A stretch of DNA of 64,000 nucleotides from Burkholderia pyrrocinia (GCF_003330765.1 NZ_CP024903.1:3038001-3102000); one strand, 5' to 3'; shown: positions 1 to 9,419, counted from the first letter of the stretch. Numbers and translations: made by a program. Notes: generated by a model not told the origin, from the sequence alone.

Positions 1-1
1 A

Positions 2-34
2 AGCGCGCACGCGGTTGCGGCGGTGAAGCAGTAA
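2..34 (+). CDS. 3' end of an unidentified gene (partial)
   Basis: The frame starting at base 2 reads SAHAVAAVKQ and then a TAA stop. Nearly all its codons end in G or C, like the real genes in this window, so this is probably the last ten codons of a gene that begins before the window. It is too short to name. The other frames here do not show the same codon pattern. Confidence 0.3.
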   Translation, partial: SAHAVAAVKQ

Positions 35-350
35 AACGCGCCGATCGCCGAGGGGAGACCGCCCACCCGGGCCGCCCTCAACCTGAAACAACGATGCCGC
101 CTGCCGACAGCGCGACGGCAACCGGCCGCCTTCCCTCTCCGCCACACCCCGACTTCCGCCACCCACCCGCAGTCGCCCGACCGGTCGCGGCAATCGCCTG
201 ACGTTTCCGCTCACCGGGTACGCACAACCGCCGCAAGCCGTGCCTCGGGCCCCTTTCCCGTCGCGCTTCACCGCACATCCCGCAGCCTGCCCCACGCTCC
301 CCGCGCCGCACGCACCGGGAAAACCCCGCCTCCCCACCGACAAGTTCTCG
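35..350. other. Intergenic stretch without a supported gene
   Basis: Between the partial upstream gene end and the promoter at 351 I see no frame with Burkholderia-like third-position bias and a start with a Shine-Dalgarno site. The minus-strand open frame across 78-470 has a low-complexity, Arg/Gly/Cys-rich translation and runs through the promoter, so I read it as a high-GC artefact. Confidence 0.5.
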
Positions 351-380
351 TTGACACAGCGATTTTTGCCCTTCTAATAT
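351..380 (+). promoter_or_regulatory. Sigma-70-like promoter of the hydroxyproline operon
   Basis: A perfect -35 hexamer TTGACA at 351-356 is followed after 18 bp by TAATAT at 375-380, which matches the -10 consensus in five of six positions. Transcription would start near 387, leaving a leader of about 80 nt before the ATG at 469. It is one of the best-matching promoters in the window and stands before ten co-directional genes. Confidence 0.75.
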
Positions 381-420
381 GCACACAACGTTGCACACAA
401 TCAAACACACATAGATGTGT
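380..420 (+). promoter_or_regulatory. Candidate operator: 9-bp direct repeat plus inverted repeat at the start site
   Basis: TGCACACAA occurs at 380-388 and again at 392-400, giving a 12-bp period, with the palindrome CAACGTTG (386-393) across the junction. Just downstream, ACACAT-AG-ATGTGT (407-420) is a perfect inverted repeat. Both lie on the predicted transcription start, where a repressor would act. The GntR/FCD protein at 9484-10191 closes the operon and is the obvious candidate ligand-sensing repressor; that pairing is inference. Confidence 0.55.
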
Positions 421-468
421 ATCAGATAGCTCAAGCATGCGGGTTTACCCATATCCAGTGAGGACACC

Positions 469-1302
469 ATGAATCGACTGTCTCGTTTCTCCCGTCAAAT
501 CGCCGCGTGCACCGTGGCAGCGGCATCGCTGTTCGCCGCCACTGCATCGCATGCCGCCGGGCCCGACGCATGGGCCGGCGTGAAGAAGGCCGGCGTACTG
601 CGCTGCGGTGCCGCGGTCGCGCCGCCGTATGTGATGCGCGATCCGAAGACCGGCGCGTACAGCGGCTTCTTCTCGGATCTGTGCCGCGATTTCGGGCAGA
701 ACGTACTGAAGGTCAAGGTCGAGTTCGTCGATACGAGCTGGGACAACATCGTGGCCGGCCTGCAGTCGGACAAGTGGGACCTGTCGCTCGCGCTGAACGA
801 CACGCCCGAGCGCGAAAAGGCCGTCGCCTTCTCCGCGCCGGCGACCGACTACAACGTCTCGTTCGTCTACAACAAGAACAACCCGCGGGTTCCGAAGAAC
901 CTCCGCTCGGTCGCCGACATCGACAAGCCGGGCATCACGGTCGCGGTGATGTCGGGCACGTCGCAGGACAAGGCGATTTCCGCCGAACTGAAGCAGGCGC
1001 GGATCATGCGGCTGCCCGGCAACGACGAGACGCGCCTGTCGCTGATCTCGAAGCGCGCCGACCTGCTCGCCGACGCGAACATCACCAACATGCTGCTGAC
1101 GGAAGCGCACCCGGACTGGGCGGCCAGCTTCAATCCGACGCCGCCGCTCGCCCAGCAGGAAGTGGCGTTCGGCCTGCGCAAGGACACGCCCAAGGCCGAC
1201 CTCGACGTGCTCAACGGCTATCTCGCCCAGCAGGTCAAGTCCGGCGCCGTGAACCGTCTCATCAAGACTTCCGTACAAACCATGCTGACCCCGGGCAAGT
1301 AA
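469..1302 (+). CDS. ABC transporter periplasmic amino-acid-binding protein (family 3)
   Basis: This is a 277-aa extracellular solute-binding protein for a polar amino-acid ABC importer. Residues 1-29 form a signal peptide ending in SHA-A, so the mature protein is periplasmic. The two-lobed family-3 pattern follows: GVLRCGAAVAPPYVM near residue 45, then SDLCRDFG and VEFVDTSWDNIVAGLQSDKWDL. The ATG at 469 has GAGGA about 5 nt upstream. It is the first gene of an operon with its own ATPase, two permeases and hydroxyproline-catabolic enzymes. I therefore infer hydroxyproline or a related imino acid as substrate; the sequence alone does not fix specificity. Confidence 0.9.
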   Translation: MNRLSRFSRQIAACTVAAASLFAATASHAAGPDAWAGVKKAGVLRCGAAVAPPYVMRDPKTGAYSGFFSDLCRDFGQNVLKVKVEFVDTSWDNIVAGLQSDKWDLSLALNDTPEREKAVAFSAPATDYNVSFVYNKNNPRVPKNLRSVADIDKPGITVAVMSGTSQDKAISAELKQARIMRLPGNDETRLSLISKRADLLADANITNMLLTEAHPDWAASFNPTPPLAQQEVAFGLRKDTPKADLDVLNGYLAQQVKSGAVNRLIKTSVQTMLTPGK

Positions 1303-1320
1303 GCGCCGGCCGCGCCGACG

Positions 1321-1360
1321 AGCCCGGCGGACCGTCGGACCGTCAGCGGGCTTCGGTTTT
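1321..1360 (+). terminator. Attenuator-like hairpin after the binding-protein gene
   Basis: AGCCCG (1321-1326) pairs with CGGGCT (1347-1352), the loop contains GGACCGTC twice in tandem, and the stem is followed by TTCGGTTTTCC. A partial terminator here would give more binding protein than membrane components, which is common in ABC importer operons. The T-run is short, so readthrough into the ATPase gene at 1410 is expected. Confidence 0.45.
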
Positions 1361-1409
1361 CCGATTCGCACTTTGCGCGCCGACGTCGGGCGCCACTGGA
1401 GAGACAGTC

Positions 1410-2249
1410 ATGTTGTCGCCTCAAACGACGGCCGTCAGGTCGGCCATGCATCCCCTTTCGACGACGCGCTTCGCCGCGTCCGCTGCAGCCGGCGATTTCG
1501 TCCGGCTGCACGACGTGCACAAGTCGTACGGCCCGAACCTCGTCGTCATGGACGGCATGAGCCTCGACATGCGCGCCGACGACCGGCTCGTCATCATCGG
1601 CCCGAGCGGCAGCGGCAAGAGCTCGCTGCTGCGCGTGATGATGGGGCTGGAAGGCATCCAGCGCGGCGAGATCGCGTTCCAGGGCGCGCCGTATATCCGC
1701 GGCGGCGACGCGCGCGGCGGGTGGCGCATCGACGCGAAGCTGCAGAAGCAGGTCGGCATGGTGTTCCAGCACTACACGCTGTTTCCGCACCTGTCGGTGC
1801 TGGGCAACCTGATCCTCGCACCCGTCAGGGTCGGCGGGCTGTCGAAAGCCGAGGCCACCGAGCGTGCGCGCACGTATCTCGCGCGCCTGGGCCTCGAAAG
1901 CAAGCTGCACGCGTATCCGAGCCAGCTGTCCGGTGGCCAGAAGCAGCGCGTGGCGATCGCACGCGCGCTGATGCTCGAACCGAAGCTGATGCTGTTCGAC
2001 GAAGTGACGTCCGCGCTCGATCCGGAGATGGTGGTCGAAGTGCAGAACGTGATGCTGCAACTCGCCGAGCAGAAGATGGCGATGATCATCGTCACGCACG
2101 ACATGCACTTCGCGCGCGACATCGCGACGCGTGTGGTGTTCTGCGCGAACGGCAAGATCGTCGAGGAAGGTGCGCCGGCGGACATCTTCAAGTGTCCGAA
2201 GGAAGCGCGCACGCGGGAATTCCTCGAGAAAATCCTGCATCTCGACTGA
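1410..2249 (+). CDS. ABC transporter ATP-binding protein, amino-acid type
   Basis: The 279-aa ATPase powers the importer encoded around it. It has Walker A GPSGSGKS (residues 64-71), a Q-loop in VFQHYTLFPH, the signature LSGGQKQ, Walker B LMLFDEVTSALD and the switch His in IVTHDM. The ATG at 1410 has GGAG 8 nt upstream. It leaves an N-terminal extension of about 28 residues before the usual VRLHDVHKSYG beginning. The in-frame ATG at 1446 is an alternative start. Confidence 0.93.
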   Translation: MLSPQTTAVRSAMHPLSTTRFAASAAAGDFVRLHDVHKSYGPNLVVMDGMSLDMRADDRLVIIGPSGSGKSSLLRVMMGLEGIQRGEIAFQGAPYIRGGDARGGWRIDAKLQKQVGMVFQHYTLFPHLSVLGNLILAPVRVGGLSKAEATERARTYLARLGLESKLHAYPSQLSGGQKQRVAIARALMLEPKLMLFDEVTSALDPEMVVEVQNVMLQLAEQKMAMIIVTHDMHFARDIATRVVFCANGKIVEEGAPADIFKCPKEARTREFLEKILHLD

Positions 2250-2259
2250 GGCCGAAGCC

Positions 2260-2931
2260 ATGAACTACCACTTCGATTTCAGTTTCCTCGCGGGCAGCAT
2301 CGGCGCGCTGCTCGACGGCCTGAAAGTCACCGTCGTGCTGGCCGTCGCCGCGAACGCGATGGGCCTCGTGCTCGGTTTCGTGCTGTGCCTGCTCGCGATG
2401 AGCCGCTGGGCGGCCGTGCGCTGGCCGGCCCGGCTCTTCATCGAATTCTTCCGCTGCACGCCGGCGCTGCTGCAGATCATCTGGTTTTTCTACTGCATCC
2501 CGATGATGGTCGACGTGTTCATCGACCCGATCACGATGGGCGTGCTCGCGCTCGGCCTGAACCTGACCGCATTCAACGCGGAGGCGTACCGCGCCGGCGT
2601 GCAGGCCGTGCCGAAGGAACATCTCGATGCCGCGGTGGCGCTCGGCCTGCGGCCGTGGCAACGCACGATCTTCGTCGTGCTGCCGCAGGCGCTGCGCAGC
2701 GCGATGCCCGTGCTGCTGACGAACGGCATCGGCAGCCTGCAGCAGAGCGCGCTGGTGGCGATCGTCGCGGTGGCCGACCTGATGTATGTCGCGAAAAGCC
2801 TCGCAACCGAGGCATACCGGCCGCTCGAAACGTATTCGGTGGTCGCGCTCGTGTATTTCGCGCTGTCGCTGCCGATCGCGAAACTCGTCCATGTCGTCGA
2901 GCGTCGCCAGGACGCCGCCGTCCAGCGCTGA
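2260..2931 (+). CDS. ABC transporter permease, HisM/GlnP type (first)
   Basis: A 223-aa inner-membrane permease of the polar amino-acid family. Several hydrophobic segments are visible, starting at VTVVLAVAANAMGLVLGFVL, along with the EAA cytoplasmic loop EHLDAAVALGLRPWQRTI that contacts the ATPase. I start it at ATG 2260, 10 nt after the ATPase stop, because it begins directly with the family pattern MNYHFDFSFL. An upstream in-frame start at 2131 would overlap the ATPase gene. It probably forms a heterodimer with the next permease. Confidence 0.92.
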   Translation: MNYHFDFSFLAGSIGALLDGLKVTVVLAVAANAMGLVLGFVLCLLAMSRWAAVRWPARLFIEFFRCTPALLQIIWFFYCIPMMVDVFIDPITMGVLALGLNLTAFNAEAYRAGVQAVPKEHLDAAVALGLRPWQRTIFVVLPQALRSAMPVLLTNGIGSLQQSALVAIVAVADLMYVAKSLATEAYRPLETYSVVALVYFALSLPIAKLVHVVERRQDAAVQR

Positions 2932-2941
2932 GGAGCCCGTC

Positions 2942-3607
2942 GTGAATCTCGATTTTTCCGTCGTCTGGCCGTACTGGCTCGTGCTCGCGAAAGGCCTCGG
3001 GCTGACGCTCGCCTTCACCGCGACATGCGCGATCGTCGGCAGCCTGCTCGGTTTCGTGCTGAGCCTGCTGCGGATGTCGCCGTCGCGCTGGCTTCGCGGG
3101 CCGGTTGCCGCCTTCGTCGAATTCTTCCGCGGCACGCCGCTGCTGATCCAGCTGTTCTGGGTGTTCTTCTGCTTCCCGGTCGTGCTGCGGCTGCCGATCC
3201 CGCCGTACCTGTCGGTGCTGATCTCGCTGACGCTCTACATGGCCGCGATCACGAGCGAGACGTTTCGCGGCTCGCTGAAGTCGATCGCGGGAGAACAGCA
3301 CGATGCGTGCATCGCGCTCAGCCTGTCGCCGCACGTGAAGATCGTCTACGTGATCTTTCCGCAGGCGCTGCTGCGCGCGATTCCGCCGCTGCTGTCGAAC
3401 GTCGTGAGCCTGTTCAAGGAGAGCGCGCTCATTTCGTCGGTGGGGATCGCCGACCTGATGTTCGTCGGCCAGAACGTGTCGAACAGCACGGCACGGCCCG
3501 TGGAGTTCCTCACCACCGTGGCCGTCATCTATTTCCTCGTCGCCTTTCCGCTGACCCGCCTGGTCGGCGTAGTGGAGTCCAGGATGCTCAGGCGCTATGC
3601 CTACTAA
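2942..3607 (+). CDS. ABC transporter permease, HisM/GlnP type (second)
   Basis: A 221-aa permease paralogous to the previous gene, with the [13 protein letters not shown] motif and EAA loop [21 protein letters not shown] choose GTG 2942 because AGGAG at 2931-2935 lies 6 nt upstream and the protein then begins in the family register ([12 protein letters not shown]). Longer in-frame starts overlap the first permease. Two permeases, one ATPase and one binding protein make a complete importer. Confidence 0.9.
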   Translation: MNLDFSVVWPYWLVLAKGLGLTLAFTATCAIVGSLLGFVLSLLRMSPSRWLRGPVAAFVEFFRGTPLLIQLFWVFFCFPVVLRLPIPPYLSVLISLTLYMAAITSETFRGSLKSIAGEQHDACIALSLSPHVKIVYVIFPQALLRAIPPLLSNVVSLFKESALISSVGIADLMFVGQNVSNSTARPVEFLTTVAVIYFLVAFPLTRLVGVVESRMLRRYAY

Positions 3608-3631
3608 CTCTCGTCAAGCCGGAGAAATCTC

Positions 3632-4510
3632 ATGCAACTGAAAGGCATTCTGCCCGCACTCGTTACGCCATTCGACGCATCGGGCGCAGTCGATCACGAT
3701 ACGCTCGCGTCGATCCTCGAATTTCAGCTCGCCGCGGGCGTCAGCGGCTTCGTGCCGCTCGGTTCGACGGGCGAGTATTACGCGCTCACGAACGACGAAC
3801 GCCGCGCGGTGATGAAGACCGTGCGCGAAGTGGTCGGCAACCGCGGCGCCCTCGTCGCGGGCGCAAACGGCTCGTCGACGCGGGAAGTGATCGAGCAGGT
3901 CCGCCAGGCGCGCGATGCCGGCTACACGAACATCCTGATCGCGCCGCCGTACTACGCGCTGCCGTCGCAGGAAGAACTGATCGGGCACTACGACGCCATT
4001 CTCGCCGCCGTGACCGACGTGAACGTGATCCTGTACAACTATCCGGTACGCACGAACGTCGAGGTCGGCTTCGGCGTGCTCGACGCGTTCAAGGATCACC
4101 CGCGCGTGATCGGCATCAAGGAAAGCAGCGGCAACCTGCTGCGCGCGATCGAGATCGGCGGCAAGTACCGCGAGCACTATCAGCTGTCGTGCGGCTCGGA
4201 CGACCAGGCGCTCGACTTCTTCCTGTGGGGCGCGACGAGCTGGATCTGCGGGCCCGCGAACTGCTTCGCGAAGCAGGTCGTGAGCTTCTACGACAAATTC
4301 TCGTCCGGCGACGTGGCAGGCGCGCAGAATGTGATGCGTTCGCTGTTCCCGGTGATGGCGAGCATGGAAGCCGGCAAGTTTATCCAGAAGGTCAAGTACG
4401 GCTGCGAACTGGCGGGCTTCAAGGTCGGCAATGCGCGCATGCCGCTGCAGCCGCTGACCGACCAGGAAAAGGCGGAATTCCGCACGATCTTCGAAGCGTC
4501 CCAGGCGTGA
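3632..4510 (+). CDS. DapA-family deaminase, probably 1-pyrroline-4-hydroxy-2-carboxylate deaminase
   Basis: A 292-aa class I aldolase-fold enzyme of the dihydrodipicolinate synthase family. The Schiff-base Lys is K163 in [10 protein letters not shown], the catalytic Tyr is Y135 in ILYNYPVRT, and the substrate-binding [10 protein letters not shown] is at residues 44-53. In hydroxyproline degradation a DapA homologue deaminates the cyclic imine to 2-oxoglutarate semialdehyde. I assign this step because the epimerase, D-hydroxyproline dehydrogenase and aldehyde dehydrogenase genes follow directly. By sequence alone it could be another DapA-type lyase. Confidence 0.8.
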   Translation: MQLKGILPALVTPFDASGAVDHDTLASILEFQLAAGVSGFVPLGSTGEYYALTNDERRAVMKTVREVVGNRGALVAGANGSSTREVIEQVRQARDAGYTNILIAPPYYALPSQEELIGHYDAILAAVTDVNVILYNYPVRTNVEVGFGVLDAFKDHPRVIGIKESSGNLLRAIEIGGKYREHYQLSCGSDDQALDFFLWGATSWICGPANCFAKQVVSFYDKFSSGDVAGAQNVMRSLFPVMASMEAGKFIQKVKYGCELAGFKVGNARMPLQPLTDQEKAEFRTIFEASQA

Positions 4511-4518
4511 TGCGCACA

Positions 4519-4546
4519 CGTACCGGCGCCGCGCGGCGCCGGTACG
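4519..4546 (+). repeat. Perfect 12-bp inverted repeat inside the operon
   Basis: CGTACCGGCGCC (4519-4530) and GGCGCCGGTACG (4535-4546) are exact reverse complements around a GCGC loop. The hairpin sits in the 56-nt gap between the deaminase and epimerase genes, with no T-run. It is more likely an mRNA-stability or processing element, or a pause site, than a true terminator. Confidence 0.7.
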
Positions 4547-4566
4547 CCGACCGAGGAAACCTGAAC

Positions 4567-5583
4567 ATGACGATGCACAGCTTCACCTGTATCGAAGGCC
4601 ATACCGAAGGGATGCCGGTGCGCATGGTGATCGACGGCGCGCCGGCGCTGCAGGGCGCGACGATGAATGCGCGCCGCGAGGATTTCGTCGCGCATCACGA
4701 CTGGGTTCGCCGCACGCTGATGCTGGAGCCGCGCGGCCACGCGCACATGTCGGGCACGATTTTCTACCCGCCCGTCAGCAACAACGCCGATTTCAGCCTG
4801 CTGTTCATCGAGACGTCGGGCTGCCTGCCGATGTGCGGCCATGCGACGATCGGCTCGATCGCGTTTGCGATCGAGGAGCGCCTCGTCGTGCCGAAGCAGC
4901 CGGGAACGGTCACCGTCGACGTGCCGGCCGGGCAGATCGTCGCGCGCTACGAGATGGACGGCGAACGCGTGACGTCGGTGCGTTTCACCAACGTGCCGAG
5001 CTTCCTGCTCGCACGCGACGTCGAGATCGCCATTCCGGCGCTCGGCACGCTTGCCGTCGATATCGCGTACGGCGGAAACTTCTATCCGATCGTCGAGGTT
5101 CAGCCGAACTTCCCCGGTTGCGAGCACTTCACGCCGGACGAACTGCTGGCGTGGGGCCGCGACGTGCAGCGCGCGGTGAACGACGCGATCGACATCGTGC
5201 ATCCCGACCATCCGGCCATTCGCGGCGTCCGACACTGCATGTGGACGGGCAAGCCGCTCGCGGGCGACTCGCACGGCCGCGCCGTGGTGATCGCCGGCGA
5301 CAGCCTGGTCGACCGTTCGCCGTGCGGCACCGGCAGCTCGGCACGCGTCGCGCAGCGCTTCGCGCGCGGCTGGCTGAAGGCCGGCGACGCGTATTGCCAC
5401 GAGAGCCTGATCGGCAGCCGCTTCATCGGCCGCGTGGAATCGGTCACGCGCCTCCACAGCGGGCTCGACGCCGTGCGGCCGAGCATCGAAGGACGCGCGT
5501 GGGTCACCGGGCGCGCGCAGTATCGCGTCGATTCGTCCCAGCCCTATGCGCACGGGTTCAGCCTGCAGGAGTTCGTCAATTGA
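4567..5583 (+). CDS. 4-hydroxyproline 2-epimerase (proline racemase family, Cys/Cys)
   Basis: A 338-aa cofactor-independent epimerase. Both catalytic cysteines of the family are present: C90 in [10 protein letters not shown] and C253 in [11 protein letters not shown]. The Cys/Cys pair is the signature of true racemases and epimerases. With its operon neighbours, the expected reaction is trans-4-hydroxy-L-proline to cis-4-hydroxy-D-proline. The ATG at 4567 follows a GAGGAAAC Shine-Dalgarno region. Its stop overlaps the TTG start of the next gene (TTGA, 5580-5583), so the two are probably translationally coupled. Confidence 0.87.
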   Translation: MTMHSFTCIEGHTEGMPVRMVIDGAPALQGATMNARREDFVAHHDWVRRTLMLEPRGHAHMSGTIFYPPVSNNADFSLLFIETSGCLPMCGHATIGSIAFAIEERLVVPKQPGTVTVDVPAGQIVARYEMDGERVTSVRFTNVPSFLLARDVEIAIPALGTLAVDIAYGGNFYPIVEVQPNFPGCEHFTPDELLAWGRDVQRAVNDAIDIVHPDHPAIRGVRHCMWTGKPLAGDSHGRAVVIAGDSLVDRSPCGTGSSARVAQRFARGWLKAGDAYCHESLIGSRFIGRVESVTRLHSGLDAVRPSIEGRAWVTGRAQYRVDSSQPYAHGFSLQEFVN

Positions 5584-6872
5584 ACGCGATTCCGCAACGA
5601 CACGCGCCCGTGTCGCCCGGCGCGGCACGCGATGAAACGGCCGTCGTGATCGGCGGCGGGATCGTCGGCGTGTGCTGCGCGCTCTATCTGCAGCGCGACG
5701 GCCATGCCGTCACGCTGATCGATCCGGCCGCCCCCGGCGACAGCACCGCGAAATGGAGCTGCGGGCAGATGGCGGTCAGCGAGGTGATCCCGCTGTCGAA
5801 GCCGGGCATCCTGATGAAGGTGCCGCGCTGGCTGATGGACCAGAAGGGGCCGCTTGCGCTGCGACCCGGCGCGCTGCCCGGCATCCTGCCGTGGTTTTTC
5901 CGGTTCGTCGCGTCGGCCCGTCACGCGAAGATCGTGTCGATCGCGCAGGCCATGGCCACGCTGACGCACGACGTCTATCCCGACTATGCGCCGCTGCTCG
6001 ATGCGTGCGGCGACCGCGCACTGCTGGGCCAGCAGCCGGTGCTCGAGGTATTCGACGATCCGGCCGGCATCACGAGCGAGCAGCCGCATCTCGACTTGCG
6101 GCAGTCGCTGGGGTTCGAGTCGCAACGGCTGACGGCCGCCGACATCGGCGATCTCGAACCGGCGCTGGCCGGCCGGTTCCGGCACGGACTGCTGTTTCCG
6201 GACTGGCGCGCGGTCAGCGATACCGAAGGTTTCATCGCGGCGCTGACGGCCAGCTTCGAAGCGCAAGGCGGGCGCCGCATCCGCGCGAACGCTACGCACA
6301 TCGACGAGGCATCCGGGCGCGCGACGGGCGTGACGCTCGCCAGCGGCGAGCGGATCGCGGCCGATCATGTCGTCGTCGCGGCCGGCACCGGTTCGCGGCC
6401 ATTCTTCAGCCAGCTCGGCGTGCGCGTGCCGCTAGAAGGCATCGCCGGCTACCAGGCGCTGCTCGCCGACCCGGGCGTCGAATTTCGCCACTCCGTGATC
6501 TACGCGGATGGTGGCTTCTGCTTCACCCCGATGACGCGCGGCCTGCAGATCGGCGGCACCATCGAGTTCGCGGGCCGCAATGCGCAGCCGAATTTCCGGC
6601 GCGCGGACATCATCCTGGAAAAAGCCCGGCGCATCCTGCCCGAGTTGCAGACCGCGCGCGTCGAGTACGGCGTCGGCTACCGGCCGTTCCTGCCCGACAC
6701 CAAACCGGTGATCGACCGCTCGCGGCGCCTGCCCAACACGTACATGGCATTCGGCCACGGTCAGCTCGGCCTCACGCTCGGCGCGACGACCGGCCGCCTG
6801 ATCGGCGACCTCGTCGCCGGCCGGCCGACGCGGCAGGACCTGTCGCCGTTCAGCGCCTATCGCTTCACCTGA
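5580..6872 (+). CDS. DadA-like FAD D-amino-acid dehydrogenase (D-hydroxyproline dehydrogenase)
   Basis: A 430-aa DAO-superfamily flavoenzyme. The N-terminal Rossmann motif is [17 protein letters not shown], and the C-terminal [20 protein letters not shown] region is typical of DadA relatives. It would oxidise cis-4-hydroxy-D-proline to the pyrroline imine, passing electrons to the respiratory chain. I choose the TTG at 5580: AGGAG (5567-5571) lies 8 nt upstream and the next in-frame start would cut into the dinucleotide fold. The TTG overlaps the epimerase stop codon. Confidence 0.85.
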   Translation: MNAIPQRHAPVSPGAARDETAVVIGGGIVGVCCALYLQRDGHAVTLIDPAAPGDSTAKWSCGQMAVSEVIPLSKPGILMKVPRWLMDQKGPLALRPGALPGILPWFFRFVASARHAKIVSIAQAMATLTHDVYPDYAPLLDACGDRALLGQQPVLEVFDDPAGITSEQPHLDLRQSLGFESQRLTAADIGDLEPALAGRFRHGLLFPDWRAVSDTEGFIAALTASFEAQGGRRIRANATHIDEASGRATGVTLASGERIAADHVVVAAGTGSRPFFSQLGVRVPLEGIAGYQALLADPGVEFRHSVIYADGGFCFTPMTRGLQIGGTIEFAGRNAQPNFRRADIILEKARRILPELQTARVEYGVGYRPFLPDTKPVIDRSRRLPNTYMAFGHGQLGLTLGATTGRLIGDLVAGRPTRQDLSPFSAYRFT

Positions 6873-6887
6873 CCTTCGAGACCCTTC

Positions 6888-8369
6888 ATGCAATCCTACG
6901 AACGACTTTTCATCGACGGCCGCTGGGTAGCGCCGGTTCGCGGACACACCTTCGACACGATCGACCCGAGCGACGAAACCGTGATCGCGAAAGTGGCCGC
7001 CGCCACCGCCGAAGACATCGACCTCGCCGTCAACGCGGCACGCCGCGCGTTCGACGCAGGCCCGTGGCCGCGCATGACCGGCGCTGCGCGCGCCGCCGTG
7101 CTGCGCGCGATCGCGCAAGGTATCCGCGAGCGCCTGCCCGAGCTGGCCGAGCTCGAAGTGCGCGACAACGGCAAGCCGCTGCCCGAAGCAATGTGGGATC
7201 TCGGCGATGCCGCCGGTTGCTTCGATTTCTATGCGGGGCTCGCCGAGCAGCTCGACGGCAACGCCGAAGCACCCGTACCGCTGGCCGACGAGCGCTTCAG
7301 TACGGTGGTCCGGAAAGAGCCGATCGGCGTGGCCGGCGCAATCATTCCGTGGAATTTTCCGCTGCTGATGGCCGCGTGGAAGGTCGCGCCCGCGCTCGCG
7401 GCCGGCTGCACGATGGTGCTCAAGCCGTCCGAGCTGACGCCGCTCACGGCGCTGGCGCTGGCCGGCATCGCCGAGTCGGCCGGGCTGCCGGCCGGCGTGC
7501 TGAACGTCGTGACGGGCCTCGGCGCGGACGCCGGCGCGCCGCTCACCGAGCATCCGGGCGTCGACAAGCTCGCATTCACCGGCAGCGTGCCGACCGGCAG
7601 CCGCATCATGCAGGCCGCCGCGCGCGACATCAAGAACGTGAGCCTCGAACTCGGCGGCAAGTCGCCGTTCATCGTATTCGGCGACAGCGACCTCGAAGCG
7701 GCCGTCGAATGGATTTTGTTCGGCATATTCTGGAACCAGGGTGAGGTGTGTTCCGCGACGTCGCGCGTGCTCGTCGAGCGCTCGCTGTACGCGCCGCTCG
7801 TCGAGCGGCTGGCGCAGGAAGCGCGCAAGATCACGATCGGCAACGGCCGCGACGACGGCGTGCTGCTCGGCCCGCTGGTCAGCCGCGGGCAGTACGACAA
7901 GGTCCGGGCGGCGGTCGCGCGCGGCCGCGAGGAAGGCGCGCGGCTCGTGACGGGCGGTGGCCGGCCCGCGCATCTCGACCGGGGCTACTTCATCGAGCCG
8001 GCCGTGTTCGCCGACGTGCCGGAAGACAGCTGGATCTGGCGCGAGGAGATCTTCGGGCCCGTCGTGTGCATCCGGCCGTTCGATACGGAAGACGAAGCAA
8101 TCCGGTCGGCCAACGATTCGCGCTTCGGCCTCGCGGCGGCGGTCATGTCGGCCGACCTGCCGCGCTGCGAGCGCGTCGCACGCGCGATGCGCGCCGGCAT
8201 CGTGTGGATCAACTGCTCGCAGCCGACGTTCACGGAAGCGCCGTGGGGCGGCTACAAGCAGAGCGGGATCGGGCGCGAACTCGGCGAGTGGGGCCTGAAC
8301 AACTACCTCGAGATCAAGCAGATCACGCGCTACGACAGCGACAAGCCGTGGGGCTGGTACATCAAGTAA
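6888..8369 (+). CDS. Aldehyde dehydrogenase, probably 2-oxoglutarate semialdehyde dehydrogenase
   Basis: A 493-aa NAD(P)-dependent aldehyde dehydrogenase. The catalytic Cys288 is in NQGEVCSATSR, the general base Glu254 in SLELGGKSP, Asn156 in PWNFPLL and the cofactor Lys179 in VLKPSELTP. Length and motifs are standard for the family. It follows the dehydrogenase gene by 15 nt. In this operon it most simply completes the route by oxidising 2-oxoglutarate semialdehyde to 2-oxoglutarate; the substrate is inferred from context. Confidence 0.85.
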   Translation: MQSYERLFIDGRWVAPVRGHTFDTIDPSDETVIAKVAAATAEDIDLAVNAARRAFDAGPWPRMTGAARAAVLRAIAQGIRERLPELAELEVRDNGKPLPEAMWDLGDAAGCFDFYAGLAEQLDGNAEAPVPLADERFSTVVRKEPIGVAGAIIPWNFPLLMAAWKVAPALAAGCTMVLKPSELTPLTALALAGIAESAGLPAGVLNVVTGLGADAGAPLTEHPGVDKLAFTGSVPTGSRIMQAAARDIKNVSLELGGKSPFIVFGDSDLEAAVEWILFGIFWNQGEVCSATSRVLVERSLYAPLVERLAQEARKITIGNGRDDGVLLGPLVSRGQYDKVRAAVARGREEGARLVTGGGRPAHLDRGYFIEPAVFADVPEDSWIWREEIFGPVVCIRPFDTEDEAIRSANDSRFGLAAAVMSADLPRCERVARAMRAGIVWINCSQPTFTEAPWGGYKQSGIGRELGEWGLNNYLEIKQITRYDSDKPWGWYIK

Positions 8370-8381
8370 GGTGAAGCGATC

Positions 8382-9419
8382 ATGCGCTGGAAGAAAACGC
8401 TGCAACTCGTCGACGTGCATTGCGAAGGCGAGATCGGCAAGGTCATCACCGGCGGCGTCCTCGACGTGCCGGGCACGACCATGCTCGACAAGATGAACTA
8501 CCTCAACGAGACCGACGACAGCCTGCGGCGGCTCGTCGTGCTCGAACCGCGCGGCTGCCTGCAGATGTCGGTCAACCTGCTGCTGCCGCCGACGCGGCCC
8601 GACGCGCATGCCGGGTTCATCGTGCTGCAGGCCGACAAGGCGCATCCGATGTCGGGCAGCAACTGCATCTGCGTGGTGACGGCGCTGCTCGAACTCGGCA
8701 TGGTGCCGATGCAGGAACCCGAGACCACGGTCGTGCTCGACACGCCGGCCGGGCTCGTCACGGCGCGGGCGACCTGCCGCGACGGCCGCTGCACCGCCGT
8801 ATCGCTCGACATGGTCGCGTCATTCGTCGAGCAGCTCGACGTCGCCGTCGAAACGGACGCGTTCGGCACGATCAAGGCCGACATCGCGTTCGGCGGCGTC
8901 TACTACGCGCTCGTCGACGTCGACCAGATCGGGCTCGAGATCGCGCCGGGCAACGCGCGGCAGCTCGCGGCGCATGGCGTGCGGCTGAAGGAGATCATCA
9001 ACCGGCAGGTTGCCGTCCAGCATCCGCTTTATCCGGAAATCAACGAAGTCGCGTACGTGATGTTCAGGAATCGGGTCGACGACACGGTCTACCAGACCTG
9101 CACGACGCTGCCGCCCGGCCGGGTCGACCGGTCGCCGTGCGGGACCGGCAGCTCGGCCAATCTCGCGACGCTCGCGGCGCGCGGGCGCGTGAAGGTCGGC
9201 GACCGCCTCACGTCGCGCTCGACGATCGGCGGCGAATTCGGCGTCGAACTGCTGGGCATGACCGAGGTGGGCGGCCGGCCGGCCGTGCTGCCGCGCGTCA
9301 CCGGGCGCGCGTGGGTGTTCGGGTTCCAGCAGCTCGGCGTCGATCCCGACGATCCGCTGGCCGCCGGGTTCATGCTGAGCGATACCTGGGGCGACGGATT
9401 CGGGCCGTCGGGCACGTGA
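8382..9419 (+). CDS. Second proline-racemase-family protein (Ser/Cys active site)
   Basis: A 345-aa proline racemase homologue, only distantly similar to the epimerase at 4567. The second catalytic Cys is present (C253 in [11 protein letters not shown]), but the first position is serine: S91 in HPMSGSNCICV. Family members with a changed residue pair include epimerases and trans-3-hydroxyproline dehydratases, so activity cannot be read from sequence. Its place after the aldehyde dehydrogenase suggests that it widens the operon to another hydroxyproline isomer. Both copies look intact. Confidence 0.75.
   Translation: MRWKKTLQLVDVHCEGEIGKVITGGVLDVPGTTMLDKMNYLNETDDSLRRLVVLEPRGCLQMSVNLLLPPTRPDAHAGFIVLQADKAHPMSGSNCICVVTALLELGMVPMQEPETTVVLDTPAGLVTARATCRDGRCTAVSLDMVASFVEQLDVAVETDAFGTIKADIAFGGVYYALVDVDQIGLEIAPGNARQLAAHGVRLKEIINRQVAVQHPLYPEINEVAYVMFRNRVDDTVYQTCTTLPPGRVDRSPCGTGSSANLATLAARGRVKVGDRLTSRSTIGGEFGVELLGMTEVGGRPAVLPRVTGRAWVFGFQQLGVDPDDPLAAGFMLSDTWGDGFGPSGT

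Noticed and set aside
78..470. Minus-strand 130-codon frame covering the hydroxyproline promoter region
   Set aside because: Low-complexity translation, no ribosome site, and it overlaps a strong promoter and the binding-protein start.
3025..4560. Long plus-strand frame over the second permease and DapA-like gene
   Set aside because: Its first part is an Arg-rich shadow; only the portion from 4567 (the epimerase) is real.
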